DNA of 64,000 nt from Bacteroidota bacterium. Lineage in GTDB: Bacteria; Bacteroidota; Bacteroidia; J057; JADKCL01. The notes beneath the pieces are model-generated. The model searched no databases and was not told where the DNA came from. It saw only the letters and a list, made by a program, of their open reading frames with translations. Positions 28,409-37,984 of the stretch are shown piece by piece; position 1 is the stretch's first letter, and each line of letters starts with the position of its first letter. The stretch is from the NCBI GenBank assembly GCA_016718825.1, contig JADKCL010000008.1, forward strand, positions 186,001-250,000. Direction: 5' to 3'. Made by a program: the position numbers and the translations under genes.

Positions 28409-28714
28409 TCAGGCGTTGGAGATGTATACTTTTACCCCAAAGGCGATCAGGACAATCGCTGCTGTGCAAAAAAAGGAATACTTAATGACATTGGCACCGT
28501 TGCGAAATTTAAAAATGAGATGAGTGGCGGTGCAAGTGAAGGTGAAAATCATTGGGAGGAGCGCAGGGTACAGGGCCAAGCTTTCGGCAAGATTACCTTG
28601 CAATAAAGCCACAAAAGATCGCTGCATGCCGCATCCAAAGCATTCAATTCCTAAAAAGGACTTGTATGGGCAAGCCAAATAATGATTTTTGAACCAATCT
28701 ACAATTGGATCCAT
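28409..28714 (-). CDS. DUF2752 membrane protein
   Basis: 101 residues from ATG 28714 (an in-frame TTG at 28750 would add 12). The signature CPYKSFLGIECFGCGMQRSF, with three cysteines, near the N-terminus defines the DUF2752 family. Two hydrophobic segments follow. The function is unknown. It lies downstream of a CCC-motif membrane protein on the same strand; I recall these two families occurring side by side in other Bacteroidota, so they may work together. Confidence 0.85.
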   Translation of the reverse strand: MDPIVDWFKNHYLACPYKSFLGIECFGCGMQRSFVALLQGNLAESLALYPALLPMIFTFTCTATHLIFKFRNGANVIKYSFFCTAAIVLIAFGVKVYISNA

Positions 28715-28772
28715 CTTCAAGTACGCAACCCACAAATTGGAGAGAACCAAGTCATTGTGGCACGATAATTAA

Positions 28773-29144
28773 CTATCTATACAAAGCGCCACTACTCGCC
28801 AAAGTGGCACCCATGATAGCAACGTAAACGATCAGGAAAATGATATAGGCGATTGACAATCCCAATCCTACAAAGGCACAAATCCTTCCTGCATTCAGGT
28901 TCTTGTAGGAACCAGCCGAGTAGTTGCTTGGATTATTCACATATTCCGAATTCGCTTTTCCGTACAAAACCAAAGCAATGACGGCACAGATGATACCCAG
29001 AACTCCGTAGCAAAAGCACCCGACAATTGACACGATACCAAGAACCAAGACTGCTGTTGAATTTGGGATCGGGATCGAGGATTGTCCACCACCGCCAAAA
29101 CTTTGATTTGGATTTCCACCGTAAGGATTACCTTGATTTTCCAT
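28773..29144 (-). CDS. CCC-motif (DUF4190-like) membrane protein
   Basis: 123 residues. An N-terminal Gly/Asn/Gln-rich cytoplasmic stretch (NPYGGNPNQSFGGGGQ) is followed by two hydrophobic hairpins. The first contains the paired cysteines GCFCYGVLGIICAVIAL, the second GRICAFVGLGLSIAYIIF. This fits the CCC-motif membrane proteins of Bacteroidota. Between the hairpins a short polar segment (YGKANSEYVNNPSNYSAGS) resembles other DUF4190 members. The function is unknown. It is followed by the DUF2752 gene about 60 bp downstream. Confidence 0.8.
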   Translation of the reverse strand: MENQGNPYGGNPNQSFGGGGQSSIPIPNSTAVLVLGIVSIVGCFCYGVLGIICAVIALVLYGKANSEYVNNPSNYSAGSYKNLNAGRICAFVGLGLSIAYIIFLIVYVAIMGATLASSGALYR

Positions 29145-29346
29145 TTTTTGTTGGCTAAGAGGGTTTAATAATTAGTTGCTAGATTCTTAGCAAAACAAAC
29201 CTAATCAGGAATTTCATACAAAAAAAATTTTCCGTCCGCTAGGCCACCAAAATTCCTCGGGGAGTGACTTTGTTTCTCTTTTGGATGCTGAATTCTTGGA
29301 AGATCGACCTTCACCGATAAAGGCAAAATCGCATTTCACTCCTTAT

Positions 29347-29376
29347 TTTGCTTGTTTTTTTTCTTCCCTATCTTTA
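29347..29376 (+). promoter_or_regulatory. Candidate promoter for the polysaccharide operon
   Basis: TTTG at 29347-29350 and TATCTTTA at 29369-29376 are 18 bp apart, close to the phylum -33/-7 pattern. The last base of the -7 element deviates from TAnnTTTG. The position, about 22 nt before the first ATG of the operon, is suitable. Confidence 0.4.
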
Positions 29377-29397
29377 CATGCGAAATGCATGGTTTGA

Positions 29398-30600
29398 ATG
29401 AAAATTCTGTACTACTCACCCAACCCCAACCTGAATTTGAGTGATCCCGCCGGATACGGGACGCATATGCGGGAAATGATCAAAGCATTTCGCGCCTTGG
29501 GCCATGAGGTGGAGGTGCATATCATGGGCGGCACCGAGCCCAAGCCGAGTGTCGCAGCCAAACCCTCCCTGATGAAACGGTTAGCTAAGGTGGTCATTCC
29601 GGCGCGCCGTTGGCAGACCCTCAAGGACCAACGTCTGGAAGAATTTGACAACGATGCCTATGACCGTTTGCTCTTGAAAATGAGGGAATTCAAGCCCGAC
29701 TTTGTCTATGAACGCGCCAATTATTTTCAAACCTCCGGTGTGAACGCGGCACGTAGATTGAAGGTGATGCATTTCCTTGAAGTCAATTCGCCGTATGTCG
29801 AGGAAAAAGTCGAATTGGAAGGTGATAGCGGCATGCTGGAAAAAGCACGCGAAAAAGAGGGCTGGCAACTGACCAAAACCGACCATGTTTTGGTGGTTTC
29901 ATCCTCTTTGCGGGAGTATTTTCTGCATCAACACCGCGTGTACGCTGCCAAATTTTCCGTCGTCCCCAATGCAATTGACCCTGAAAAGGGAAAAGTGAAT
30001 CCGCAGGATGTCGCTGCTGTCAAGTCCCAATACAATTTGGAAGGCAAAACCGTCGTCGGATGGGTGGGCTCGATACAGCCGTGGCACGGCGTAGAGACCT
30101 TGATTTCCAGCTTCGCAGTGGTCGCAAAGCAACGTGCCGACATTGCTTTGCTCGTCGTCGGAAGTGGCGAAACTATCGCCACCATGCAGAAACTCGCCGC
30201 CGAAAGCGGCGTAGCCGACCGCATTCATTTCACAGGATCCATACCGCATGCGCAGGTGTTTGCCCACATCGCTGCGATGGACATCGCCGTGTTGCCCGAC
30301 ACCAAATGGTATTGCTCGCCGATCAAAATCTTTGAATATGGCCTTCTGGGTAAGGCCATTGTGGCGACCCACCATGCAGCGGTTTTGGATGTAATGGTGC
30401 CCGATCAGGACGGCATCATCATCGAGCCGGGCGCCGAGCGCCTCCAAGCCGCCTTGTTGAAATTGATCGCAGATCCTGCCTTGCGCAGCCAACTCGGGGC
30501 GCATTGGCAGCAAAAAGTGTTGCGCTCCCATACCTGGGAAGCCAATGCCCGGCGGGTATTGGAACTCTTCGAATTTGCCCAAACCAGCGTCGCAAGGTGA
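29398..30600 (+). CDS. Glycosyltransferase family 4
   Basis: 400 residues of the GT-B fold. The N-terminal half has the acceptor loop SDPAGYGTHMREMIKAF, and the C-terminal half starts with the typical TVVGWVGSIQPWHGVETLI. The donor site is PIKIFEYGLLGKAIVATHH, in which the first Glu of the usual E-x7-E is changed and only one remains in IFEYG, as in many WecA-dependent GT4 enzymes. It likely transfers a sugar to a growing surface glycan. It is the first gene of a four-gene operon with 2-3-bp gaps or overlaps. Confidence 0.9.
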   Translation: MKILYYSPNPNLNLSDPAGYGTHMREMIKAFRALGHEVEVHIMGGTEPKPSVAAKPSLMKRLAKVVIPARRWQTLKDQRLEEFDNDAYDRLLLKMREFKPDFVYERANYFQTSGVNAARRLKVMHFLEVNSPYVEEKVELEGDSGMLEKAREKEGWQLTKTDHVLVVSSSLREYFLHQHRVYAAKFSVVPNAIDPEKGKVNPQDVAAVKSQYNLEGKTVVGWVGSIQPWHGVETLISSFAVVAKQRADIALLVVGSGETIATMQKLAAESGVADRIHFTGSIPHAQVFAHIAAMDIAVLPDTKWYCSPIKIFEYGLLGKAIVATHHAAVLDVMVPDQDGIIIEPGAERLQAALLKLIADPALRSQLGAHWQQKVLRSHTWEANARRVLELFEFAQTSVAR

Positions 30601-30602
30601 AA

Positions 30603-31382
30603 ATGCAGGTCGACGTGGTGATGCTCGCCTACACCGGCAGCAGCGACATTTTCGAAATGAATGCCAAGGCGATTTCCTCCTTGCGTGCATCCGAGCCTGA
30701 AATCGAATTCAACGTTTTTCTCCTCGAAAGCAATGCGAATTTCATCCACATGGGCTGGCGTTACGATGCTGCGACACAGGTGATTTACCCCAAGGAGCAA
30801 TTCAATTTTAACAGGTTCAACAACATCGGCTTGGCACTTGGCAAAGCCGAATGGGTGGTTTTCAGCAACAATGACGTTGTTTTTCATCCCGGTTGGTTTT
30901 CTGCGATGATGACCGTGCAGCAGGAGCAGCCGCAGATTCGTTGCTTTTGTCCCGTGGATGTCGCGTCCAAACATACGCCTGAAGGTACATTTGAAAAGGG
31001 AGAGCGCTTCAGGATCGGCCATTTGGTCAGGGTGACCTTCACAGGATGGTGTTTTGTCGTGCAGCGTTCGGTTTTTGAGGAGACCGGACCGTTTGACGAA
31101 CGCTTTGACTACTACTTTGCCGACGACGATTTTACGATGCAACTGCGGAAACAGGACATTTTGAATGCCGCCGTGCCCGATTCCTTCGTCACCCACCTTG
31201 CCCACGTAACGAGCCGAAAAAACGCATTGGACATATCCGAGAAGTTCAGAAGCGACCAAAAAGCCTTCCAAAACAAGTGGGGTTCCCAACGATTCATCGC
31301 TTGGAAGAACCGCCTGACCGAAAAAGTGCTGCGACCTTTGGGATTGAAGGCATTAATTCGGCAACTTTACCGCCACAATTAG
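30603..31382 (+). CDS. Glycosyltransferase family 2
   Basis: 259 residues from ATG 30603, two bases after the previous stop. The GT-A fold is indicated by VDVVMLAYTGS at the N-terminus, a nucleotide-binding EWVVFSNNDVVFHPGW stretch (DxD-like NDV) near residue 82, and EETGPFDERFDYYFADDDF near residue 160, where the ADDDF is the acidic motif for the catalytic base region. It is inverting in most GT2 enzymes. The substrate is unknown. It is co-transcribed with the upstream GT4 and downstream methyltransferase genes. Confidence 0.88.
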   Translation: MQVDVVMLAYTGSSDIFEMNAKAISSLRASEPEIEFNVFLLESNANFIHMGWRYDAATQVIYPKEQFNFNRFNNIGLALGKAEWVVFSNNDVVFHPGWFSAMMTVQQEQPQIRCFCPVDVASKHTPEGTFEKGERFRIGHLVRVTFTGWCFVVQRSVFEETGPFDERFDYYFADDDFTMQLRKQDILNAAVPDSFVTHLAHVTSRKNALDISEKFRSDQKAFQNKWGSQRFIAWKNRLTEKVLRPLGLKALIRQLYRHN

Positions 31383-31385
31383 GGC

Positions 31386-32102
31386 ATGTCGACAGTAGAG
31401 ACTTTATACAAGGAAAAAGGGAAGGTAGAAAAATACTATACCCTGTGTCGCGACGATGTCGTTCGGTTTCTGACCAAGTTCTTGAAAAAGAATGACCGGA
31501 AGCTTGTTCGCGTTTTGGAAATCGGCTGCTCGGGCGGTGGTACCGGCAGGCTGATGAAGGAGAAGTTCGGCGTAGAATTTTACGCTGGGGTCGAACTGAT
31601 GCCTGATGCTGCGAAACAAGCGGCGACAAATATCGATTGGGTCAAATGCGACAACATCGAGGAAATGATCGACCAAGGTCGCCTCGGTGAATTGCCCGAA
31701 GGGAAATTTGATGCGATTCTGTTTTTGGACGTCCTCGAGCACCTTTACAATCCTTGGGAAGTCGTCGATGCGCTGCCAAAGTTGCTGAATCCGAATGGGA
31801 TTTTGGTCGGCAGTATCCCCAATGCCGGCAATCTCTACATTCTCTGGAAACTGATGCGCGATCAGTTTGAATATGAAGACGAAGGGCTGCTGGATCGCAC
31901 GCACCTTCGGTTTTTTACGCTGCAAACGATCAAAAACATGCTGCGCAAGCATTTTGACCTGATCTTCTTGGACAGCAACCATGACACTTGGAAGACCATG
32001 AACTGGCAGCAAAAATTCTTCTACATCCCGACATTGGGGCTGTGGAAGCGGCTGTTCATCCGGCAATACCTCTTCATCGGGCAAGTCAAAAAAGCTGAAT
32101 GA
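31386..32102 (+). CDS. Class I SAM-dependent methyltransferase
   Basis: 238 residues. Motif I is VLEIGCSGGGTGRLM near residue 38, followed by FYAGVELMPDAA (motif II acidic residue) and FDAILFLDVLEHLYNPWEVV near residue 110, the Methyltransf_11/12 pattern. The C-terminal region (HLRFFTLQTIKNMLRKH) is common in methyltransferases of polysaccharide clusters. It likely methylates a sugar or glycan terminus. The stop overlaps the next start in an ATGA, which implies translational coupling to the epimerase gene. Confidence 0.9.
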   Translation: MSTVETLYKEKGKVEKYYTLCRDDVVRFLTKFLKKNDRKLVRVLEIGCSGGGTGRLMKEKFGVEFYAGVELMPDAAKQAATNIDWVKCDNIEEMIDQGRLGELPEGKFDAILFLDVLEHLYNPWEVVDALPKLLNPNGILVGSIPNAGNLYILWKLMRDQFEYEDEGLLDRTHLRFFTLQTIKNMLRKHFDLIFLDSNHDTWKTMNWQQKFFYIPTLGLWKRLFIRQYLFIGQVKKAE

Positions 32103-33035
32103 TGGGGAAAGTTGGCGGCAATATTCAGAAAATCCTGGTGACAGGCGGGGCCGGATTTATCGGTTCGGCCGTGATCAAGGCATTGCAAACCTTCCCTGTG
32201 GAATTGCTGGTCATTGATGACCTGAGTTTTGGCAACCGTGCCTTTGTGAATTTGCCGGATTCGCATTTTCGGGTGCTGAATATTCTGGACAAAGGAGGGG
32301 GTAAATGCCGTTTTTGACGAATTCAAGCCTGATTGGGTGATTCATCTGGCAGCTGTGCATTTTATTCCTTGGTGCAATGCCCATCCCTACGAGGCGGCTG
32401 ACATCAACATTCGCGGAACGATGCATGTCTTGGATGCTGCCAAGCGGGTAGGGGTGAAGGGTGTTTTGTTTGCTTCGACGGCAGCGGTTTATCCGATTGC
32501 AGATGAGGCGGTTGGCGAGACGCATCCGACGGGGCCGCTCGATATCTATGGATTGACCAAGCTCACCGGGGAGCGGCTTTGCCATGAATTTCACCTCGAA
32601 TCGGGGATTGCGACGGTGGTTTGCCGGTTTTTTAATGCATTTGGCCCGAATGAAACCAATCCGCATTTGATTCCGGAGATTGCAGCACAAATCAACGCCG
32701 GTGCTCGCGTGCTAATGCTGGGCAATCAGGCGCCCAAGCGCGACTTCATCCATACGAGCGACATGGCGCGTGCTGTGATTTCGCTTTTGGAAACCTTTGA
32801 ATCCGGATTCGACACATTTAACCTCGGCCGCGGCATCGAATACAGTGTTTTGGAAATTGCAGCGGCCTTTGGCAACGCTTTGGGCGAAGCAGTGCGCGTA
32901 GAAATCGATCCTGCCAAAGTGCGTAAAACGGATCGCCTGCACCTGTTGGCGGATATTTCGAAACTCAAAGCCTTCACGGGCTGGGAACCTTTGGTCGGAA
33001 TTGACGACGGAATTGCGACGCTGATTGAGCGTTGA
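32099..33035 (+). CDS. NDP-sugar epimerase/dehydratase (extended SDR), interrupted by one frameshift
   Basis: The first frame, from ATG 32099, gives the Rossmann start KILVTGGAGFIGSAVIKAL and ends at 32317. The second frame resumes with VNAVFDEFKPDWVIHLAA and continues to 33035, including the ASTAAVYP and YGLTK (Tyr-x3-Lys) catalytic motifs and GNQAPKRDFIHTSDMA. Deleting one G from the run of five Gs at about 32298-32302 fuses both parts into a normal protein of about 311 residues. The family interconverts nucleotide sugars such as UDP-glucose/galactose. Whether the extra G is a sequencing error or a phase-variable run needs reads. It ends the operon that begins at 29398. Confidence 0.8.
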
Positions 33036-33050
33036 CAATTCGGCAGGGAC

Positions 33051-33236
33051 CTAGATGCCCTTTTCCTTTTCCTCCAGCAAAACCTCTTCTTCCTCTTCAC
33101 GTTTTTTGCGGGGCACGTCCGTGGACGCGTCCAAAGCAAATGGCGGCGGTGCCATGATGCGTCCGGGCAAATCATGCTCAGGCGTCTGCACCTTGACAGG
33201 GTTGCGCTTTCGGTCTTTGTCGGCGGAGGATTTCAT
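33051..33236 (-). CDS. Small charged protein, 61 aa
   Basis: A 61-codon frame with ATG 33236. The protein is Lys/Arg-rich at the start, has a hydrophobic-proline patch (GRIMAPPPFALDAST) in the middle and a run of Glu with Lys at the end. No family is certain. The APPPFALDA patch is reminiscent, by recollection only, of linker segments seen in Bacteroidota contractile-injection-associated proteins. It lies alone, convergent with the epimerase gene. It could be a spurious frame; the codon bias of the acidic tail is what makes it plausible. Confidence 0.4.
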   Translation of the reverse strand: MKSSADKDRKRNPVKVQTPEHDLPGRIMAPPPFALDASTDVPRKKREEEEEVLLEEKEKGI

Positions 33237-33323
33237 GGAATTTTCGCACTATTTCGTGAGAACCAATTTAGACAGAAATTGGGCGTTTTGCAATGCAAAT
33301 TCCTGTAAATCAGAATCCATGAC

Positions 33324-34067
33324 TCAGCCCGCAATCGCCTTCAAAATCCGTTGATGGATTTCCGCGATGGAGAGCATGGCGTCGTTGGCATCGTGGCAGA
33401 CCACGTTGACGATGCTGTCATCGGTGGCGACCAAGTTCTCATACTCTTGTTTCACAGCACGTTGCAGCGAAAAGTCCTTTTCATGGATGTCGTGTGCGCC
33501 AGCGAGGTAGTCGCGGGCTTGCGCGGCCATTCGGGCATTCAAGGCCTTCTCAGTAAAGGAAAACGGAACGGATAGATGGATGCTGAAATCGGGCTTGGGA
33601 ATGCGGTTATAGTTGAATTCGAAGTCGAGGATCCACTTTCTGAGTTCGGCTTTTGCCTCGGGATCGCTGAGTTTGGCGCATTGGAAGGCGATGTTGCTGA
33701 AGACATAACGGTCACATAGGACGGAATAGCCCTCGGCAAGCCATCCTTCGATCGTCGCGGCAAATTCCTTGCGGTCCTCGGCAAAGAGCAGGGCGACAAA
33801 TTGCGGATGCACCTCGGTGACGGCGCCAAATTCGCCACGCAGGAACCTTGCAATAAGCTGCCCAAACACGCCTTCGTTGTGCCGCGGGAAGTGAATAAAC
33901 CGCGTTTCTATGCCCTGCTCCTTAAAATGAGCGATCAACAATTCGATTTGTGTTGACTTTCCGGAGCCGTCGAGCCCTTCGATCACAATGAATTTCCGCC
34001 CTTGGTGCAGTGTCTCTTGCATACGCTGGCGAATATCGGGATTTTTTGGATGGTTCAAGAATTGCAT
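33324..34067 (-). CDS. tmk: Thymidylate kinase
   Basis: 247 residues. The P-loop is IVIEGLDGSGKSTQ near residue 28, and CDRYVFSNIAFQCAK near residue 118 is the DR(Y/H) substrate region. The enzyme phosphorylates dTMP to dTDP. The protein has about 20 extra N-terminal residues compared with the usual 205-215; Met16 (ATG at 34022) is an equally good start and gives a normal N-terminus. It stands alone on the minus strand between two plus-strand units. Confidence 0.9.
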   Translation of the reverse strand: MQFLNHPKNPDIRQRMQETLHQGRKFIVIEGLDGSGKSTQIELLIAHFKEQGIETRFIHFPRHNEGVFGQLIARFLRGEFGAVTEVHPQFVALLFAEDRKEFAATIEGWLAEGYSVLCDRYVFSNIAFQCAKLSDPEAKAELRKWILDFEFNYNRIPKPDFSIHLSVPFSFTEKALNARMAAQARDYLAGAHDIHEKDFSLQRAVKQEYENLVATDDSIVNVVCHDANDAMLSIAEIHQRILKAIAG

Positions 34068-34161
34068 TCGATAGCAACGCAGAGCTAGGATTGGCTAACT
34101 GAAACTAGCTTTTCACTAACTGAGAGCTGTATTTCGCTGCTTCAAGGCTATATTAGACGCT

Positions 34162-37112
34162 GTGAACCGAAGGACCGGGAATGCTGGACTGACTTTTGAG
34201 CTTTGTTTTGGGGAAGTGCGCCTGCTATTTCTCCTTCTGCTCTTTTGTTTGCCGCTTGCCGGATTAGCGCAAGATCCTTATTACCGACTGATCAATGACG
34301 CGGACGGCCTGCCCAACAACTCCATTTACGGGCTGTTTCAGGACTCCAAAGGATTTATCTGGATCACGACCGATGATGGACTTTGTCGCTACGACGGCCA
34401 TTCCTTCAAGAGTTTTTTCTCGACCTCACAATCATCCAAGGCGGGATCCAACATCTTCGAAGATCCGCTGCACCGGATTTGGTATGAAAACTTTGACGGT
34501 CAACTTTACCATGTTTCCGGCGATACTTTGGTCACCCTCCCACAGGATTCCTTGCGCGGGTACATGCGGGCGGGACATCTGGGAACTGGCTCTTGCTTCC
34601 CTCCGAATCGAAATTGGTCGCTTTGATCTTCGAAGCCTTCAAAAAGCCAAAGGGTTTGAGAGCGACCCAACAGGATACGGAGTCTCCGGAATTTACGGAC
34701 AAGGAAAATACTGGATTTGGGGGGGCATGCACAAAAGTGTGGATTACACTTCTCATCATGAGACAATTCCGTCGCTGACGGAAACGGAGATCCATTGATC
34801 GGAATGGCTTTCGACTACCTGGGCCAAAGATTGTCTTCTGCTACCAACAGCCAAGGAAAGGGAATTTGGAATGTTGATGGCCCGGTTTTACGAAAATTTG
34901 CGGGTCTGAGCGGCATCGCGGATATTCAAACCCATGCCTTTGCCAATGGAAAGATCTGGATCTGCTATGTCCGCGGCATGGAGGTGATCAACGCTGAAAC
35001 TGGTAAACAGGAGGGCGGTCATCTTTATTTTCGACAAAAGCATATCGGCATTTTTAATTGACAATGAAGGGAACCATTGGTTTGGGACACAGAATGAAGG
35101 GCTGATGATGGTTCCTGACTTTGACTCAAGACGTATTTTATCGCCATCCGGCTCGGGCTTGAAGCGATTGGTATTGACAGCCAATGGTTTGGTTGCCGGT
35201 AGCCAAGATGGCCAATTGTTACGCCTTGATACCGCAACGGGGAAATTTGAGGAGTTGTACCGCCATCCAAGTGGGCATGCGATCGATTTTTTGATGAATG
35301 ATGGGAATTGTCTTATCGACGGGGCGCCCACCGCTAATTTTTATCAATTTGGTCTTGTGAAGCCCGCCGCGGATCACGCCTTTGCGTTGAAGGATGCCAT
35401 TCGCGTTTCCAAACGTTACCTTGCGGTGTGCACACCAAATTCGGGTGGCCTTGTACCGGCTTGAAGGGGGATGCGTCTGAATCTGATCCATGGGATATCA
35501 TGGCAAAAAGTATTCGAATTCAATGAATCAGTCTTACGGAGTGTTTTTAGACGGGACGTGGCCCTGTTGCTAGCCGATCAAGGCGCCATCTATTTTGCAA
35601 CGAGCAATGGCTATGATGTTGAAGCCCAAATGATCGAAATCGGAGCTCGAAATTAAATGAGGGTACCCATTCTACGCAAGCCAATTGCAGGTCTGCCGGG
35701 GATCGGATTTATGCACTAAGCACGCAAGGTTCCTGTTTGTAATCGACGAAAAGGGTCAGCTTTTCCCCATCGACGACCTCCCCTTCAAAGGCCCCTATCT
35801 CAAACTCAGGAACCTGATGGAGGCAAAATGTACCTTCTGGGGCGAAAAATGTTGATGGTTCTGACTGAGGATGGCAATCAACTTCAATTTGAAAACGTGA
35901 TTACGGGGCTGCATTCCGGCAGTGTGAATGACATGGCGATCTTCGACGGCAGTTTGGTGCTCGCCGCCGAGGAAGGGCTGATTTTGCTCAACCCAAATGA
36001 AAAGGCGGTCTCCGTGCAGCCACAAGTGTGCATCACAAAGCTGGAAATTTCCGGCAAATCCTATGCTCCTGACGCGCTCGTTGAAGTCGATTACTTGGAA
36101 AATGACGTCAAAATCGATTATTCTATCTTGAATTTTCGAACCGGAGGAGATTATCCCTTTTTTACCGGATCAACGGCGGGGTGTGGAACACCACAAATGC
36201 CGATTCGCGCCAATTGATGTTGGTGCAACTGGCCCCGCCAGGGACTACCACATCGAATTTTGCCTCGGGGTTCCCGGAAATCCGGTTGCAGCCAAGGCGC
36301 AAGGTCGTCATCCAAGGACCATTTTGGCGCCAAACATGGTTTTATCTCTTGGTTTTTTTCATTTAGACTGCATGGAGCTTCTGGGTTTGGCGACGTTCCA
36401 AGGCGATTCAACGGCAACATGACGCAACGTCGAGAAGCTGGAGTTAGAAAACAGCCTTCGGCAAAGCACGCTCACGGCCATTCGTTCGCAGATGAATCCC
36501 CACTTCTTTTTCAATGCCTTGAACACCATTCAGGCATTCATTTTCAGCGACGACAAACGCAATGCCAGCAACTACCTCGGCAAATTCTCCAAGCTCACAC
36601 GCATGGTCCTTGAAATGTCGGAAAAGGAATTTGTGAGCCTTTCCGATGAAATTCAGGCAATTACACTCTATCTAGAGTTAGAAAAGTCCCGTTTTGGGGA
36701 CGAATTCCAGTTTCAAATCGAGCTGGGTCCCGGTTTGTCCACCACTTCGATTTACCTGCCATCGATGATCATTCAGCCTTTTGTAGAGAATGCAGTCAAG
36801 CATGGACTTTTGCACCTTACAGGTCTGAAGCAATTGCGGGTGACTTTTAGGGAGGAAGGCGAATTGCTGGTGATCGAGGTAGATGACAATGGCATTGGGC
36901 GGCGGAGGTCAGAGGAGCTGAACCGTCAGCGGCAGGAGCGCCACCAATCGTTTAGTGTTCAAGCCAATAAAAAGCGCATCGATATCCTGAATGCAGGTTA
37001 CAACCATATTGGCGTCGCTTATACCGATAAATGCGATGCATCAGGGGCCTCCCTTGGCACACTTGTCAAAATCACATTGGTCAAAATCTACAAAACGCCC
37101 CATGAGCAATAA
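34162..37112 (+). pseudogene. LytS-type sensor histidine kinase with beta-propeller sensor, heavily frameshifted
   Basis: Coding signal continues for 2.9 kb but switches frame at least ten times between about 34583 and 36430, with an in-frame TAG at 36364-36366. The pieces in order are: an N-terminus with a hydrophobic signal segment; two-component-regulator propeller blades (GLPNNSIYGLFQDSKGFIWI and EGNHWFGTQNEG types); a Y_Y_Y-like part (YRINGGVWN); a transmembrane segment (PFWRQTWFYLLVFFI); and an intact kinase domain from about 36430. The kinase has QMNPHFFFNALNTIQ (phospho-acceptor His), an N-box FVENAVKHG and DDNGIG. The response-regulator gene overlaps its end. Decay or poor local sequence quality must explain the sensor part. 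Confidence 0.8.
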
Positions 37113-37863
37113 TACCATCACCGCGGTGATCATCGATGATGAAGCCAATGCACGTATTTTGTTGCGTGAGATGCTGAAACTGGCCTGTCCACAGGTTGAA
37201 GTTCTTGCGGAATGCCCGGATTTGCCCAACGGCGTCAAGGCCTTGCGTAAACTCAAACCCAATTTGGTATTCCTCGACATCGAAATGCCAGGCCACAGCG
37301 GACTCGAATTGATGGATTTTTTTGATGAAGAGGAGGTCGGCTTTTCCATCATTTTCACGACTGCCTACCATGAACATGCAATCCAAGCTTTTAAGCTGAA
37401 TGCAGTGGATTATTTGCTCAAGCCAATGGAAATCAGTGACTTGGAGGATGCGATTGCGCGTTATGTCAAGCGCCAAGGCGCGAGTAACCTGCCGCAGGTG
37501 CGGCAGCTAGGGCAGGCGCAGCCCACCCAACGCAGAATCGCTGTCCCCTCAGGAACGACCCTCAAATTCATTGAACCCGATCAAATCATCTACCTGAAAG
37601 CAGACAATACCTATACCGAAATCATGCTGCTTGATGGTTCCAAATTGGTGGTGAGCAGGACCTTGAAAAATTTTGAGGAGGCCTTGTCAGAGGACAAAAC
37701 CTTCTTCCGCTGCCACAAATCCTATATCGTCAATGTTGCCTTCGTCTCCCAATACAACAAATCGGATGGCGGTAGTTTGGTGTTGCAAGGGAAAATCGAA
37801 GTTCCGATCACGCCGGATCGGGTTCAGGATTTTTTGGAAACCGTGAGTTTCATCAAGCGATAA
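37102..37863 (+). CDS. LytTR-family response regulator
   Basis: 253 residues from ATG 37102, overlapping the kinase stop by 11 bp. The receiver domain (residues 1-120) has Asp12-Asp13 in VIIDDE, the phosphorylated Asp59 in LVFLDIEMPG, and a Lys in VDYLLKP. The C-terminal half is a LytTR DNA-binding domain: IYLKADNTYTEIML, LVVSRTLKNFEEAL, FFRCHKSYIVNV and VPITPDR. Such regulators bind direct repeats upstream of target genes. It is intact although its cognate kinase gene is broken. Confidence 0.95.
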   Translation: MSNNTITAVIIDDEANARILLREMLKLACPQVEVLAECPDLPNGVKALRKLKPNLVFLDIEMPGHSGLELMDFFDEEEVGFSIIFTTAYHEHAIQAFKLNAVDYLLKPMEISDLEDAIARYVKRQGASNLPQVRQLGQAQPTQRRIAVPSGTTLKFIEPDQIIYLKADNTYTEIMLLDGSKLVVSRTLKNFEEALSEDKTFFRCHKSYIVNVAFVSQYNKSDGGSLVLQGKIEVPITPDRVQDFLETVSFIKR

Positions 37864-37984
37864 CAGGGCTTCGCAGGCCTAAATTTGGGTTTCACTAACC
37901 GAAATAGCCCTTTCACTGCTTGGTCCGCCTCCAAGATTCCGGCATGCTTCATCTTTGAACCAATCAAAGATCAAAAGAAGAATC

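Noticed and set aside
28367..28606. Plus-strand frame of 79 codons
   Set aside because: It lies opposite the DUF2752 gene, which has clear family motifs; the plus-strand product has none.
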